Assembly (NCBI GenBank): GCA_030512335.1 | Contig: JAULSU010000001.1 | Location: forward strand, 5,828,001 to 5,892,000 | From: Immersiella caudata | Lineage: Eukaryota > Ascomycota > Sordariomycetes > Sordariales > Lasiosphaeriaceae | Direction of reading: 5' to 3' | Length of the DNA: 64,000 nucleotides | Shown here: piece after piece, positions 22,064 to 32,169 of the stretch | Layout: each line of letters starts with the position of its first letter | Numbering within the stretch: the stretch's first letter is position 1 | Translations under genes and position numbers: made by a program | The notes under the pieces: generated by a model | Told to the model about the DNA's origin: nothing | Database searches by the model: none | What the model saw: only the letters and a program-made list of their open reading frames with translations

Positions 22064-24906
22064 TCAAGCTCTGAAGTGCTGCACAATTTCGTGCAGCTTA
22101 TCAATCACCACTGGCACCAGCGCGCTCAAACTATCATCCATAATCCTCTCCAGAGTTCGGATAGCATCCTCTTCGCTCAGCTCTAGGTGGAACCTCTCCT
22201 TCACCTTCTGCACTGCCTTATCCGGCTCAAGCTTGATATCTGGAATGTTGGCGTCTACCATCAGGCTGAACAGATTCAGAATCAGGTTGCTGTTCTTGCG
22301 TAGTGCACTGTAAGCCAGGAAGCAGTACTGTTTGAACTGGCGATAATGCTCAGAGTTAGAGCCACCCATGCAGTCTACCATTTCTTTGGATAACTTCATT
22401 GCCGGTGCAAAGGGTTTGGGGTCGCGACCGAGGATATAGCCAAAGTCTGCATGGAAGAAATGTCCATCGGGGGCCAAGAGCAAATTGTCCAGATGTCGAT
22501 CGCCAACACCGAGGATATAGGTGATAACGCAGTAGCCTGCGCATGATTTGATGAACGTGTCGAGCGTCTCCTTGCGAAGTCCGAGGGGCCCGTGGCTGTC
22601 TGGGTTGTTCTGCTTGAGATAGGCCAGTGCAGGATTGTTGCGGAACTTGGAAGAGATGCTCTGGAATGTAATAGAAGGGACGAACTGCGAAAGGCCAGCC
22701 GTAGTGCTCGTTGCGAGAATTTTGTACGGAGAAAGCCTGAGGTCCAGGTTCTCCTTTTGGAGGAGGTTGTCCATGAGGGTGATGATCTGAATGACAAGCT
22801 GGTCTTGCCGCAAATCATCACCAGTCTTGAAGAGAACGGGGTATTTGCGCCCAGATGTCGTCTTGAAGGCCACCTTGATGGGGTGTAGGGATGACTTGAA
22901 GACAATGGTTTCCTCTGGGGCCACACCGATAATCTCTACCGACGGGTCCAGCGGAAGAGGCAGTGGGGGGTCGATCGTCACCATTTCGTTTTTGGGATCT
23001 GCCAGGAAATTCTTCACACGATCCGTTCTCCTTGCGATGGACTCGTTCGACTCCTTGATCTCCCCTGATATTTTTGATAGGATGGCGATCCATTCTGCCT
23101 GCCTGAGCAGCGTTTTCCTGGTTTCGTTACCGTCTGGCTGCTTGACGAGCTCCGTCATAAAATCGAAGGCGATCTTGTGGTAGATCGCTTGGTTGTCTTG
23201 TCCTTGATCCTGGCTCCCGTCATCGCACTCCACCATAACGTACCACCAAAAGTAGTTACCCAAAACAAAGCTCTGGGTCGCCCGTGAGATGAGGAACCGG
23301 GCCAGCGAGGAATCCTGAGCTACCTCATGTCCCGACTGTGGCGAAATATGCTCGTACTTTAGTGCCTGCACAAGTTGTAACAGATACAACAGCAATTCGG
23401 CGTTGTCTGCTTTCCGGAGCCGCTCAACGGCGAATGCACGAACTGAAGAGTTGTCGACCGTTGGCCCCAGGAGCTCAAGCGCATCATCCACGTCTATATC
23501 AGTCCACTTTGCCAGGACCTGCACGGCTTGTTTGGACTCTGCCAAATCCTGCCAGCTCACCGATTTGACGAACTTGGTAAGTGCCTTTTTGTTCCGCGTG
23601 AGGTGGTAGCGGAACTTCCAGATGAGATCCTTCTCTTCAGAAGATAAAGTGTGTGTGGGAGAATACGACATGATCAGGTTCAGCTCGTCCCTGACCTTGG
23701 CGTTTGGTTTCAAGTCTTTATCCAGTATCCCGTTTCGGTGCTGACTTCGAACTAGCCGGCGGTGCTTGCTCTCGGCGGGATTATCTCTCGCTCCAACTTC
23801 AGGGTCGTACACTCGTATTAACGGCCCTCCGTAGCCTTCATCATCATCGACCCCATTTATCCCAGGCCCAAAGTGGACCTCAGGCGGCGGCTTGAGTACT
23901 ATGTTGGACTGCGACGCAGAAAGGTGTTGCAAAGATGAAATGGGAGGAGGTGGATATTCATGATCGGCAAAGACAACCGGAAAATCGAACCGCGGCATCT
24001 CCACGTGTAGCACGAAGTTTGAAGGCTCCGGATCTCGCCTGCCGTCTAGTTCATTTCCATCATCGAGGCCGGATTGGGGCTCCTGTTGGCGTTGAGCGGC
24101 CTTCTGGAAGGGTCGCGCAGATTGGAGCCCCCTCTTCTCGACCTTGCGGAAAACAAGCTGGTCAAGCCAGTCCACCCGCGGTATCTCGCCCATCTCATGC
24201 TTCTTGAACAGCGCGTCCATACGGTCCGACTCTTCAGCGTTCTTGTCCTCAGAGGTGACGGGTCCTTTTTTGGAGGCTACTCTCTTCTTCCTGAGGAAGG
24301 CGGGCGTTTTCGAATCGTCGTTCCCATCCGCCGCCTTGTGTCTGTAGATGTGACACTTCTGTCGCCCTCTGTGCAGCTGATTTTCCCTGTCAAATAGTGG
24401 TAGCGTTGTTCCGCCAAACGGGATCGCGTGCCCTTGCGCGCCCTCGCCTCCCGTGGGAGACAGGTCCCAAAGTGTGATGGCGAGGCGGGCGTTCTCAGGG
24501 AGGCTCGAATAATTGACGGGGAGTGTAAGCCATTCGTTCCATCTTCGTTCCGTTCGAAAGGACTTGTATGATGTCTGAACAGGGACAGTTAGTGGCTTGG
24601 ATCCGGCCCAGACCTGGACGGTAGCGTAGAGGTCGGAATGGGAACTGAACAGTTAGCCAGCCATCTCCTTAGCGCTACAGGGAACGAGGGCATACCTCTG
24701 ATTCGAGCCCGTATGTTTGAGATCCAAACGATCGACTAAAACTGAGAACGGTATTGGCGGCTCGCTACCCTCGAGGTTCAAGCTGGAAAGTCCGTCAGTC
24801 CGAGTCCTTGAGGTGAGGGAGGTAGCGATGCTCAGGAAATGCCCTACATGCGAATGCTCACAGGAAAATGCAGCGAGTCGGAGCTGGCGAAAGAGAAGGG
24901 CTCCAT
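22064..24906 (-). CDS. VPS34: Class III phosphatidylinositol 3-kinase Vps34
   Basis: Three exons on the minus strand, 24906-24848, 24782-24696 and 24644-22064, give 908 residues. The first two small exons supply the start (MEPFSFASSDSLHF) and the C2 entry (NLEGSEPPIPFSVL). The long exon holds the rest of the C2 domain (WAGSKPLTVPVQTSYKSF, WDLSP), the helical PIK domain, and the kinase domain with KTGDDLRQDQL, catalytic GDRHLDN at about 763 and DFG at about 782 (HADFGYILGRDPKPF). The extreme C-terminal helix needed for membrane activation is intact. Vps34 makes PI3P from phosphatidylinositol in complexes with Vps15 and Atg6/Beclin, driving autophagy and endosomal sorting. The first donor (GTAGGG) lies 14 bp beyond a more obvious GTGAGC; only the later site keeps the C2 frame. 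The 3' end is convergent with ETR1; the 5' end is divergent from NSE4. Confidence 0.95.
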
Positions 24907-25391
24907 GATGAGCGACTGTTTCCTTCCCAATACACGCACCTATTGAGTGCGAAAAGGCAAGGGACAAGATAGTAAACCCAGCCGTGCAACCTCGACGGCG
25001 ACAACTGATGGATGCATCGAGACTGCACTGGACGCCCGGGGACCCTCATCTGGCCAGGGTAAGCTACCGTGACCCCGCGAAGCAACCCAACCAGGGAACT
25101 CCCCTGTCTGCGCAAAGCCCCCACTCTAAGCTTAAGTGGCCCCACATTAGTTCCTGCACCAGCACGCGTTCACACAAGAGACCGCGTTTGTGTGGATTAG
25201 GTGCTTCCAAGCACTCTTCGGCGGTCAACAGGAGCCTGGAAGTTCTTGAACCAACGTTTTCCTACTAGTGGGAACTTCTCGACGAAAAAGTACAGCTGCT
25301 TCGCCCCTTCGAACCTCACCCCCAAGAAGTTACAGAATCGCGCTTCTTCCATCTCTGTTCCGGAGGGCGACTGCCTGTCCAGCTCTTTACG
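24907..25391. promoter_or_regulatory. Divergent promoter of VPS34 and NSE4
   Basis: 485 bp between two start codons. No convincing ORF. A pyrimidine-rich stretch (25260-25390) precedes the NSE4 start. No discrete factor site is claimed. Confidence 0.45.
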
Positions 25392-26756
25392 ATGGCAGAC
25401 TCAGACCTTGACCCATCCTCACCTCGCAACCACAGAAATTTGGCAGTACGAAATAGGGAAAACGGCACCAGGTCGAGGAAACGCCAACAAGATGAAGCTG
25501 GTGAATCTTCAAACACCAGGCGTCGCACTCGAGAGCCGTCGCCGCAGGATGACAACCGGGGCAGAGACACGTACGACCCAGATCAATCAATGCAAGAGCG
25601 TCGCGAGATCCAGCGGACGCTGCGAGGAATGCAACAGGAGATGAGAGAAAATCCTGACGAGTTTCTTCAAGCCGACCCCACGGCATTGCTGGCCTACCTC
25701 ACGAAGTCGGACACGGTAATGAAGAATGTGAAGCAAACGGTTGAAGCCGCCATCGATTCTCGCGGTTTGGTGATCGCAGCCGACCTTTCAGCACGAAGAG
25801 TAGCCCGACTGACGTCCGGGACCGCTGCGAACGGGGTTGATGTCGATGAGTTCGTCTCCAAGTGCATCAGCTACATGCGTCATGGTGGGGGCATTGAGGA
25901 CGATGGTGCGCAAGAGCTCTCAAGCACCCAGAGGCGGCGACGGCAGCCAAATGGCGGCGCTATGGGACAGGACGACGATGAGGAGGTGGGCGATGACGGT
26001 GATATGGAGAATTGGGCGCACTTGGGTCGATTTGCCATCATTCCCAACATCCGCCGGCCGGCCCTTCCCGGCTTCTTGATGGGCCCGCTTTCGATAGAAA
26101 AGAAAGCAAGAAAGACAGCACAAAGATCGGCACCCTTCAAAGTATCAAATCTCAGGGAAGTAAGACCCGAAGCATTACGAGTTGAGGATCTCAAAAATTC
26201 GGACAAAACCGACTTGACGGGGATATGCAGAGGAATTCACCATTTACTCGTCAAGGTCCACGGCGAGGCGCAAGCGGGTGTGGCAAATATGATAGAGGAG
26301 CTCGCCGAGGGCCTGCCCGACGATGAGGTAGCGAGACGGTCGGCCGAATTCATGGATGAGTACGCACTCTGCGACACAGGTGGAATATGTCTTCTGAAAT
26401 TCGTTGTCAACCCACGGTCATTTGGGCAGACAGTTGAGAACATGTTTTACGTCAGTTTCTTGATACGGGACGGACATATCAGACTTGAATTCGACAAGAA
26501 CGATCTTCCTACCATAGGTATGTACCCCGCTGCCCTTTGTGAGCAAAGTTAACCATCCGCAGCCCCCACCTCCGAGGCAGAAAGAAAAGGGAATGAACAG
26601 AGTAAACATGCGGCGATGAGACACCAGGCTATCATGTCGATGGATATGGAAATCTGGAGGGATATTATTAATGCATTTGGGATCCAGAAGTCAATCATCC
26701 CACATCGGGAGGAAGAAGAGAATACTGGTCCAGGAGCGAGGGGGTGGTACACCTAA
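25392..26756 (+). CDS. NSE4: Smc5/6 complex kleisin subunit Nse4
   Basis: Two exons, 25392-26517 and 26563-26756, give 439 residues. After a polar, disordered start (about 70 residues) comes the Nse4 N-terminal region (QERREIQRTLRGMQQEMREN, then DPTALLAYLTKSDTVMKNVKQTVEAAIDS). An acidic linker follows, then the C-terminal winged-helix domain (FVVNPRSFGQTVENMFYVSF, LIRDGHIRLEFD). The second exon continues it with APTSEAERKGNEQSKHAAMR and a Met-rich helix. In the family Nse4 bridges the Smc5 and Smc6 heads and, with Nse1 and Nse3, supports homologous recombination and replication-fork repair. The intron is 45 bp, at the short end for fungi; the splice keeps the PTIAPTSEAE motif expected in homologues. 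The end at 26756 follows a Gly/Arg-rich tail. Confidence 0.92.
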
Positions 26757-27117
26757 ATGTGTATAACGCTTGCGACTCACTCGAGTATACCCCATCCAAC
26801 AAGTCTGTGGAAGGAAATCCGTGGTCTTTGTTGTTCGTGGTGTTGTGACGCCCCCCTCATCCTGCTTCCGGCAACTCGCGGTGGTGTCTTTGACCATTGT
26901 CGTTCTCTCCTTTGATTACTCTCGCCAGCTCGGTTGTTCTTATTGGTCGGTCCTCCTCCTGCCCGATCCTTGAGCACACATCTGGCCGCTACTTCTTCCG
27001 CGCTGAGGGACTAATTTGACCACTACTGATGAACACAGGTCTCTTGGAGCGCTGGTGGTCAGTCTCAACAAACAATAGCCAAACAACAATTTCGCTCAGA
27101 TAGTCTGCATCGCGAAG
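26757..27117. promoter_or_regulatory. Promoter/leader of the 1580-residue coiled-coil gene
   Basis: 361 bp between a stop and the next start on the same strand. No gene seen. It contains mixed pyrimidine tracts around 26840-26970 and an A-rich context just before 27118. Confidence 0.4.
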
Positions 27118-30100
27118 ATGTCAGGCTCGAGTGGCCTAGACGGCAGCGAGGATGTGTTTTACACGGCCCCTCCTCCAGCACCTCACCATCGAAGCTCGTC
27201 AGGAGAGGAAGACACAAACACATCCGGCAGTGTACCATTGGAAGAACTCTTCCCAGAACACCCCCCTCATAACGACGGCCCAACCCCTGTGTTTGATCCA
27301 CCGCTACCTCCAGGTAATTGGTTGGAGAGCGGTTCCGAGTCCGAGGATGGTGTCGGTGACGGGAGCCAAGACAACGCGGAGGTCCACGAAGAAGGTCACG
27401 AGGAAGAGCACGAGGAAGGAGATGCCGAAGAAAACAACGCTGAAGTAGGCGCCGAAGACGGTGCAGAGGACGATTCGCAAGCAAGCGAGGTGTCGACAAC
27501 CGAACCAAGCGACGAGGACGAGGAGGGACAAGATCCGGGCGGGGTGGAGAGATTCGTGCCCAAAGACTGGTTTCCGACCATTCGAAAGGGATCACCTGTT
27601 GAAGACGAAGATGATGCTAGACATTGGAGAGGCGAAGGCGACCGTGATTTTCTCGCAGAAGAAGCCGCGCTCGAAGCCGAGCGCGAAGCTAGACGCCGTG
27701 AAGCAGAGGGAGACGAAAACTCGGGCCAAGGGAAGACGACAAACGAAGCCAATCGCCAAGATGGGACACATGATGGTGAAGGACAGGATGAAGCGGGCGA
27801 GGAGGACCAGCGTGATTCCTCGGAAGGCGAAAGTAGTTATGGGCCAGCCGAAGGGGTGAGGGACTATGGTGGGACCCAACCTGGCAACCTGGGCGGCCAG
27901 AATCAAAAGGGCAAGAAAAAGGACAAAGAAGCCATGTACCAACCCCTGGACCTCGACGACGATCACGAATTTCCGCCGGTGGGCTATGCCTGGGGCGGGG
28001 AGCCCACAGCCGTGAAAGGCGGCGACCAATTTCCCGGTTTTGAGGCTGAGGAGCCTCGCGAATCCGAAGCTGGCGCAAGCACCAGATCGGCTTGGTCCAG
28101 GAACTTTATACCACCCGAAGACGTCAGCGATGTCACCGAATCAACACAACGGGCGGATGGGCTCCCCAAGCGCAGCCATTACATCGTGGACTTCCCCATC
28201 GGCAGGGTCGGATCCTGGGAGGACGGGACCGATGGGTATGGATACATTCCTCCCCCAAGGGTTGCTGGGTATGAATGGAAGAGGAATCGAAAGTTCATCA
28301 CGTTGATACCCTCGGATGGAATGCTCGAGGAGATTGAAGGAGCCGAGGAAGCCATGGAGAAGATCCGGCGAGTCGGTGCCGACTGGTTTTTGGAGCGGGT
28401 TCTCACCTACTACGACCATGCCATGCTGTTGCAACTGATGATTGGCGACTCGGCCCTGCTGGCGTACAAGCAGATACGTCACGACAGGAGGTTCATACGC
28501 GGTATGAACGATTTCTTCCAGAAGATGGAGCGTAGCATGGACAACACCACTACCGATCTTCGGCTGACGCTGGCCCGGGCCTTGCTGGATAATGCGAAAC
28601 TCCGCGATCAGATCGAAATGATGAAGCAAGGCATCGATCTCGACGAAGACGAGTTCCTTCGTCCGGATTACGAAGAGGAGAAGGCTGACATCGAGATGAG
28701 AGTCAAGTCCAATTTTCCTCGTGAGGAGGAGGAGAGCGAGGATGAGAAGGAAAAGGGGGAGGCTGAAAAGGAGAAGGAAAAGAAGATCAAAAAGGAGAGG
28801 ACAAAGGCGAGGAGAAGGAAGAGGAGGGAGAGGAAGGAGAGGAGGGAGAGGAGGGAGGGAGAGCGGGAGGAGAAGGAGGCGGAAAGTGTGAGGGAAGGGG
28901 ATAGGGAAGACGACAGACATGGCCATCAAGGCAGCGACAGAACCAGCGAATACACCGACTATAACTATGAAGGCAGCGTACCTAGCGTCCGAAGCAGCGA
29001 GAGATATCTCGGTAGACGTAGCGACCAAGGCAGCGAGTTTAGCGATTGGACCGAGGAAGTCAGCAACAGAAGTGGTGACGAAGATGGCGACGACGATGGC
29101 GACGAAGACATCGACGAGGATAGCGAATCAGAATGCGAGCCAGAGAGCGAGGCGCTCACACCGTCCCCCTCTGGGAATGTCGACAGCGGATGGGAGGCTG
29201 AACAACGAGAGCGGCTTGAGTGGCATGTTGACACGCTCAATGACGAAGTCGAAAGATACAGGGCGGCAGAGGAGAAACTTTCAAGGCAAATCTGGATTCT
29301 CGAAGCGTCTATCGATCAGTTGACAACGGAGCTCAACATGGTGCGCACGGGCAACCCAGAGGGAAAAGCTCCAGCGGCCGGGCAAACACCCGGGCAAACG
29401 GAGGCTGAGCTCAAGATGCGGGCGGTTGCGGCCGAGACGCTGTTGGAGTACGCAAACATCGAGAAGAGGAAGTTGAAGAAAGAGTTGGAAGATGAAGAGG
29501 CGCATGCCAGGCTGCTGGAGGAGATTGCCGCGAAGTACGAAAAGGAAATCCGAGACAAGACCAGGGATATCAAGAGGCTGGAGGCCATAACAAAAATTCC
29601 CATTGCCGACAAGTACGACGAGTTTTTGAAGAGCGTCCAAGAAGCTGCGGGACAGGCGAGGGCCCTCGACAAGGACGAGGACGGCAAAACCGCAGTGGAA
29701 AAGGCAATCACTGAGCTCGAAAACAGGCTGAACATGGTGGAAGCCGTGCTCCCGAGCGGGATTACGAGCGTCAGGCAGCGCGTCTATGTCCAAGAGGCCA
29801 GAAATCGACTGCGCGCCATCAAGGAGGAGGTTCTCGACTTGCTGGCCGAAGTGGCCAAGACAAAGATCGTCGACAGCATGGCGCTGGGCGAAGCGGTCAA
29901 GACCATGGAGCTAAACAGGGGGCTCCTCGAGCAGAAGCTGGACCTGATTCACAAGAACTCGGACCTCAAGCAGGACATCCACGAGCAAGAGAGGAGGATC
30001 CTGGAGCTCAGCAAGTTCCAAAGGGAGGCAGCACCCTGGAAGGACCGCATCAAGGAGCTCGAGAAGCTGGACGCCGAGAAGGACGCCGCGCTGCAAAGAT

Positions 30101-31860
30101 ACCAGGAGTTCACGCGGAAGCTCCCCATGGGCGCAGTCATCGCCTTTACAGACGAACAACTACAGGGGCTCCTCGGCTTCCTCCCCAAAGTATCCGCCTA
30201 CTACAACGAGAAAGGGAACCTGGACGAAGCCATCCAGCAGGCCAAGCTGTTCGTGCCGAGCGACAACGGCGACTTCAACGAGATGCTCTGGAATCTGGTC
30301 AAGGCGTTTTCCGAGCAGGCTGTTCGACAGGAGTTGTGCGACGGCGATTGGCAGCGCGCGCGGGACCGTCTCGCCTTGGTGGAGGAGCGGGAAAGGCAGT
30401 TGCAAGCCGAAAAGGCGTGGCTGGTCAGGGACAGCGCGCAGATCAGCACGGAGAAGGTCGAGTTGGAGGAGGCCACCAAGGCTCGCCAGGCCGAGCTCGA
30501 GGCGGCCAGGCAGGAGATGACGCGCCAGCAGGACGAAGCGTCTCGGAAGCTGTTGCAGGCGGCCAAGGAGCTCTCCGAGAAGATGGAGGCGGTCGGAAGA
30601 TACAAGGAGGAGGTGGATAGGGTGTTGCGCGAGAAGAAGGACAATTACCGCGAACTGGCCGCAGGCCTGAACGCAAAGGTGGAGGAAGCCAACGCCGATG
30701 TCGAGGGGATGAAGCGGATCCTTGCCGATCAGACCCAGCACAACGAGGAGACAGCAAAGCTGCTGGACGAGAACAGGGAGAGGCTGGCCCGGGAGAGGGA
30801 GCTTGAACAACAGGCGATTCTCCAGCGGGCGAGCAAGCAAAGGGAGCTTGACGACAAGAAGAAGGACCTCTTGACCCGGGAGCGTGAGTTGCAGGGTGAG
30901 ATTAGCGGTCTGAGGGCCGACCGCCTCGCGACCAGGGCCAGGGTCACACGCTTGAGAATGGACAGAGCAGCCATGACTGCCATGCTGGCCGACGAGCTGG
31001 AGCACAAGCGACGGCGCGCCGGGCAGGCGGCAGCCAAGGAGGTCGAAGAGCTACGCCAGCGGCTCGAGGAGGCGTCCCGCCCTTCCCAGGTCTGCTTCTG
31101 CGCCCTCCTCAGCTTCTTCCTCCCCGAGGTCTACCGCACCGTCGCATGCGACCAACACCACCCCAAGACCCCCTCCCAACGTCCACCCACGCTCACCGAG
31201 AAACTCGCCAGCGCACCTCAGCCTACCCCTACCCCCACCCTCTCCCACGGCCACGGCCACGACGCCCTCGTCGACATCTGGCCCTACCTCTGCCAACTTC
31301 TCACCTCGACCGTCTGGATCGTCCTCCTCCTCCTTCTCCACGCCCGCAACCTCCACGACTACTTCTGGTACACCGCCCTCGTCATCGTCGGCCTCCCGCT
31401 CTACCTCTTCCGCCTCCTCTCCTACTCCCTGCAAAAATCCTACCGCCACATCCGCAAATCCCTGCCTCAATCCCTCCGACAAGTACTCCCCCTCCCCGCT
31501 CCCTGGCGCGAGCCTCCCGTCTTCTGGCTACTCAAGACCCCATCCGCCTCGGCCATCGTAGGGATGGTGTTGATGTCCTTGTTCGCGGTCTCGCTTCTCG
31601 CCGCGCAGGCGGTCAGGGTGGAGAGAAGGATATGGCTAGGGAGAAATAATTGGAGGGGGGCATATCTCAAGGATATCGAGGCTACGGTGCCGTATCCGGC
31701 GTGGTGGCCGGTGGAAGTGGACTTTAGGTTGGCGGTGGAGCCGTTGCTGGGCCCGCTGGTTGAGCTGGTGTATGTGTGGATGTTTGAGGTGCAGAAAGGC
31801 GGTTCATGGGCGGGGACCTTGGGAGGAAGGGCTTTGGAAGGGTTGGAGGTGTGGAAATAG
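27118..31860 (+). CDS. Large acidic coiled-coil protein with C-terminal membrane helices
   Basis: A single uninterrupted frame of 1580 residues. No named family recognised. Order of features: an acidic, disordered N-terminus of about 340 residues (runs of Glu/Asp, EEHEEGDAEE-like); a more globular patch around 370-530 (DGTDGYGYIPPPRVAGYEW, AMLLQLMIGDSALLAYKQI); a charged Lys/Glu/Arg segment around 540-600; and a second acidic patch near 650-690. Long heptad-like coiled coils follow from about 700 to 1320 (many LEEAxKARQAELEAAR-type repeats). The C-terminus has hydrophobic segments at about 1394-1410, 1415-1437 and 1478-1498. The design resembles golgin, nuclear-envelope or motor-tail tethers in which a long coil projects from a membrane anchor; this is an analogy, not homology. 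Purine-rich codons (GAG/AAG) dominate the coil region. The antisense ORFs here are composition shadows. Confidence 0.8.
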   Translation: MSGSSGLDGSEDVFYTAPPPAPHHRSSSGEEDTNTSGSVPLEELFPEHPPHNDGPTPVFDPPLPPGNWLESGSESEDGVGDGSQDNAEVHEEGHEEEHEEGDAEENNAEVGAEDGAEDDSQASEVSTTEPSDEDEEGQDPGGVERFVPKDWFPTIRKGSPVEDEDDARHWRGEGDRDFLAEEAALEAEREARRREAEGDENSGQGKTTNEANRQDGTHDGEGQDEAGEEDQRDSSEGESSYGPAEGVRDYGGTQPGNLGGQNQKGKKKDKEAMYQPLDLDDDHEFPPVGYAWGGEPTAVKGGDQFPGFEAEEPRESEAGASTRSAWSRNFIPPEDVSDVTESTQRADGLPKRSHYIVDFPIGRVGSWEDGTDGYGYIPPPRVAGYEWKRNRKFITLIPSDGMLEEIEGAEEAMEKIRRVGADWFLERVLTYYDHAMLLQLMIGDSALLAYKQIRHDRRFIRGMNDFFQKMERSMDNTTTDLRLTLARALLDNAKLRDQIEMMKQGIDLDEDEFLRPDYEEEKADIEMRVKSNFPREEEESEDEKEKGEAEKEKEKKIKKERTKARRRKRRERKERRERREGEREEKEAESVREGDREDDRHGHQGSDRTSEYTDYNYEGSVPSVRSSERYLGRRSDQGSEFSDWTEEVSNRSGDEDGDDDGDEDIDEDSESECEPESEALTPSPSGNVDSGWEAEQRERLEWHVDTLNDEVERYRAAEEKLSRQIWILEASIDQLTTELNMVRTGNPEGKAPAAGQTPGQTEAELKMRAVAAETLLEYANIEKRKLKKELEDEEAHARLLEEIAAKYEKEIRDKTRDIKRLEAITKIPIADKYDEFLKSVQEAAGQARALDKDEDGKTAVEKAITELENRLNMVEAVLPSGITSVRQRVYVQEARNRLRAIKEEVLDLLAEVAKTKIVDSMALGEAVKTMELNRGLLEQKLDLIHKNSDLKQDIHEQERRILELSKFQREAAPWKDRIKELEKLDAEKDAALQRYQEFTRKLPMGAVIAFTDEQLQGLLGFLPKVSAYYNEKGNLDEAIQQAKLFVPSDNGDFNEMLWNLVKAFSEQAVRQELCDGDWQRARDRLALVEERERQLQAEKAWLVRDSAQISTEKVELEEATKARQAELEAARQEMTRQQDEASRKLLQAAKELSEKMEAVGRYKEEVDRVLREKKDNYRELAAGLNAKVEEANADVEGMKRILADQTQHNEETAKLLDENRERLARERELEQQAILQRASKQRELDDKKKDLLTRERELQGEISGLRADRLATRARVTRLRMDRAAMTAMLADELEHKRRRAGQAAAKEVEELRQRLEEASRPSQVCFCALLSFFLPEVYRTVACDQHHPKTPSQRPPTLTEKLASAPQPTPTPTLSHGHGHDALVDIWPYLCQLLTSTVWIVLLLLLHARNLHDYFWYTALVIVGLPLYLFRLLSYSLQKSYRHIRKSLPQSLRQVLPLPAPWREPPVFWLLKTPSASAIVGMVLMSLFAVSLLAAQAVRVERRIWLGRNNWRGAYLKDIEATVPYPAWWPVEVDFRLAVEPLLGPLVELVYVWMFEVQKGGSWAGTLGGRALEGLEVWK

Positions 31861-32070
31861 GATCGGATGCAGTGTATGACATGGACATGGCGAATATGAA
31901 TTTTGAATAGACAGATACCACTCATGGGTACATGTACTTCAAACGCCGCTGGTGAGATTTTGAGGCCTCGAGGTGTTTTGACGTTTCCTTGCAAATGTGC
32001 AGCATGAATCCAACTCTCAGGTCAACCTCTTGACCCTTTTTCTCCGCAGCCCACAAAAACAACAACAAAT

Positions 32071-32169
32071 TCCCCTGTGGCGCAACCGGTAGCGCGTCAG
32101 ACTGTTAACTCTCATCCTGAGAAAACACAACATATCTGGAGGTCCTCAGTTCGATCCTGAGCGGGGGAG
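32071..32169 (+). tRNA. tRNA-Asn (GUU) with 26-nt intron
   Basis: Folded by hand. The acceptor stem TCCCCTG pairs with CGGGGGA (one T-G pair). The D arm is GCGC / loop AACCGGTA / GCGC. The anticodon stem TCAGA pairs with TCTGG, the loop CTGTTAA gives anticodon GTT, the T arm is CTCAG-TTCGATC-CTGAG, and the discriminator is G73, as usual for tRNA-Asn. The intron at 32108-32133 falls after position 37, the canonical eukaryotic place, so exons are 32071-32107 and 32134-32169. The spliced length is 73 without CCA, which is added later. Internal A and B boxes are intact, so Pol III transcription is expected. Confidence 0.95.

Noticed and set aside
28141..29028. 295-codon antisense ORF opposite the coiled-coil gene
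   Set aside because: Leu/Pro/Ser-rich mirror of GAG/AAG-rich coding strand; no motif, no own promoter or introns.
30160..31005. 281-codon antisense ORF opposite the coiled-coil region
   Set aside because: Leucine-rich shadow produced by CAG/GAG codons on the other strand.
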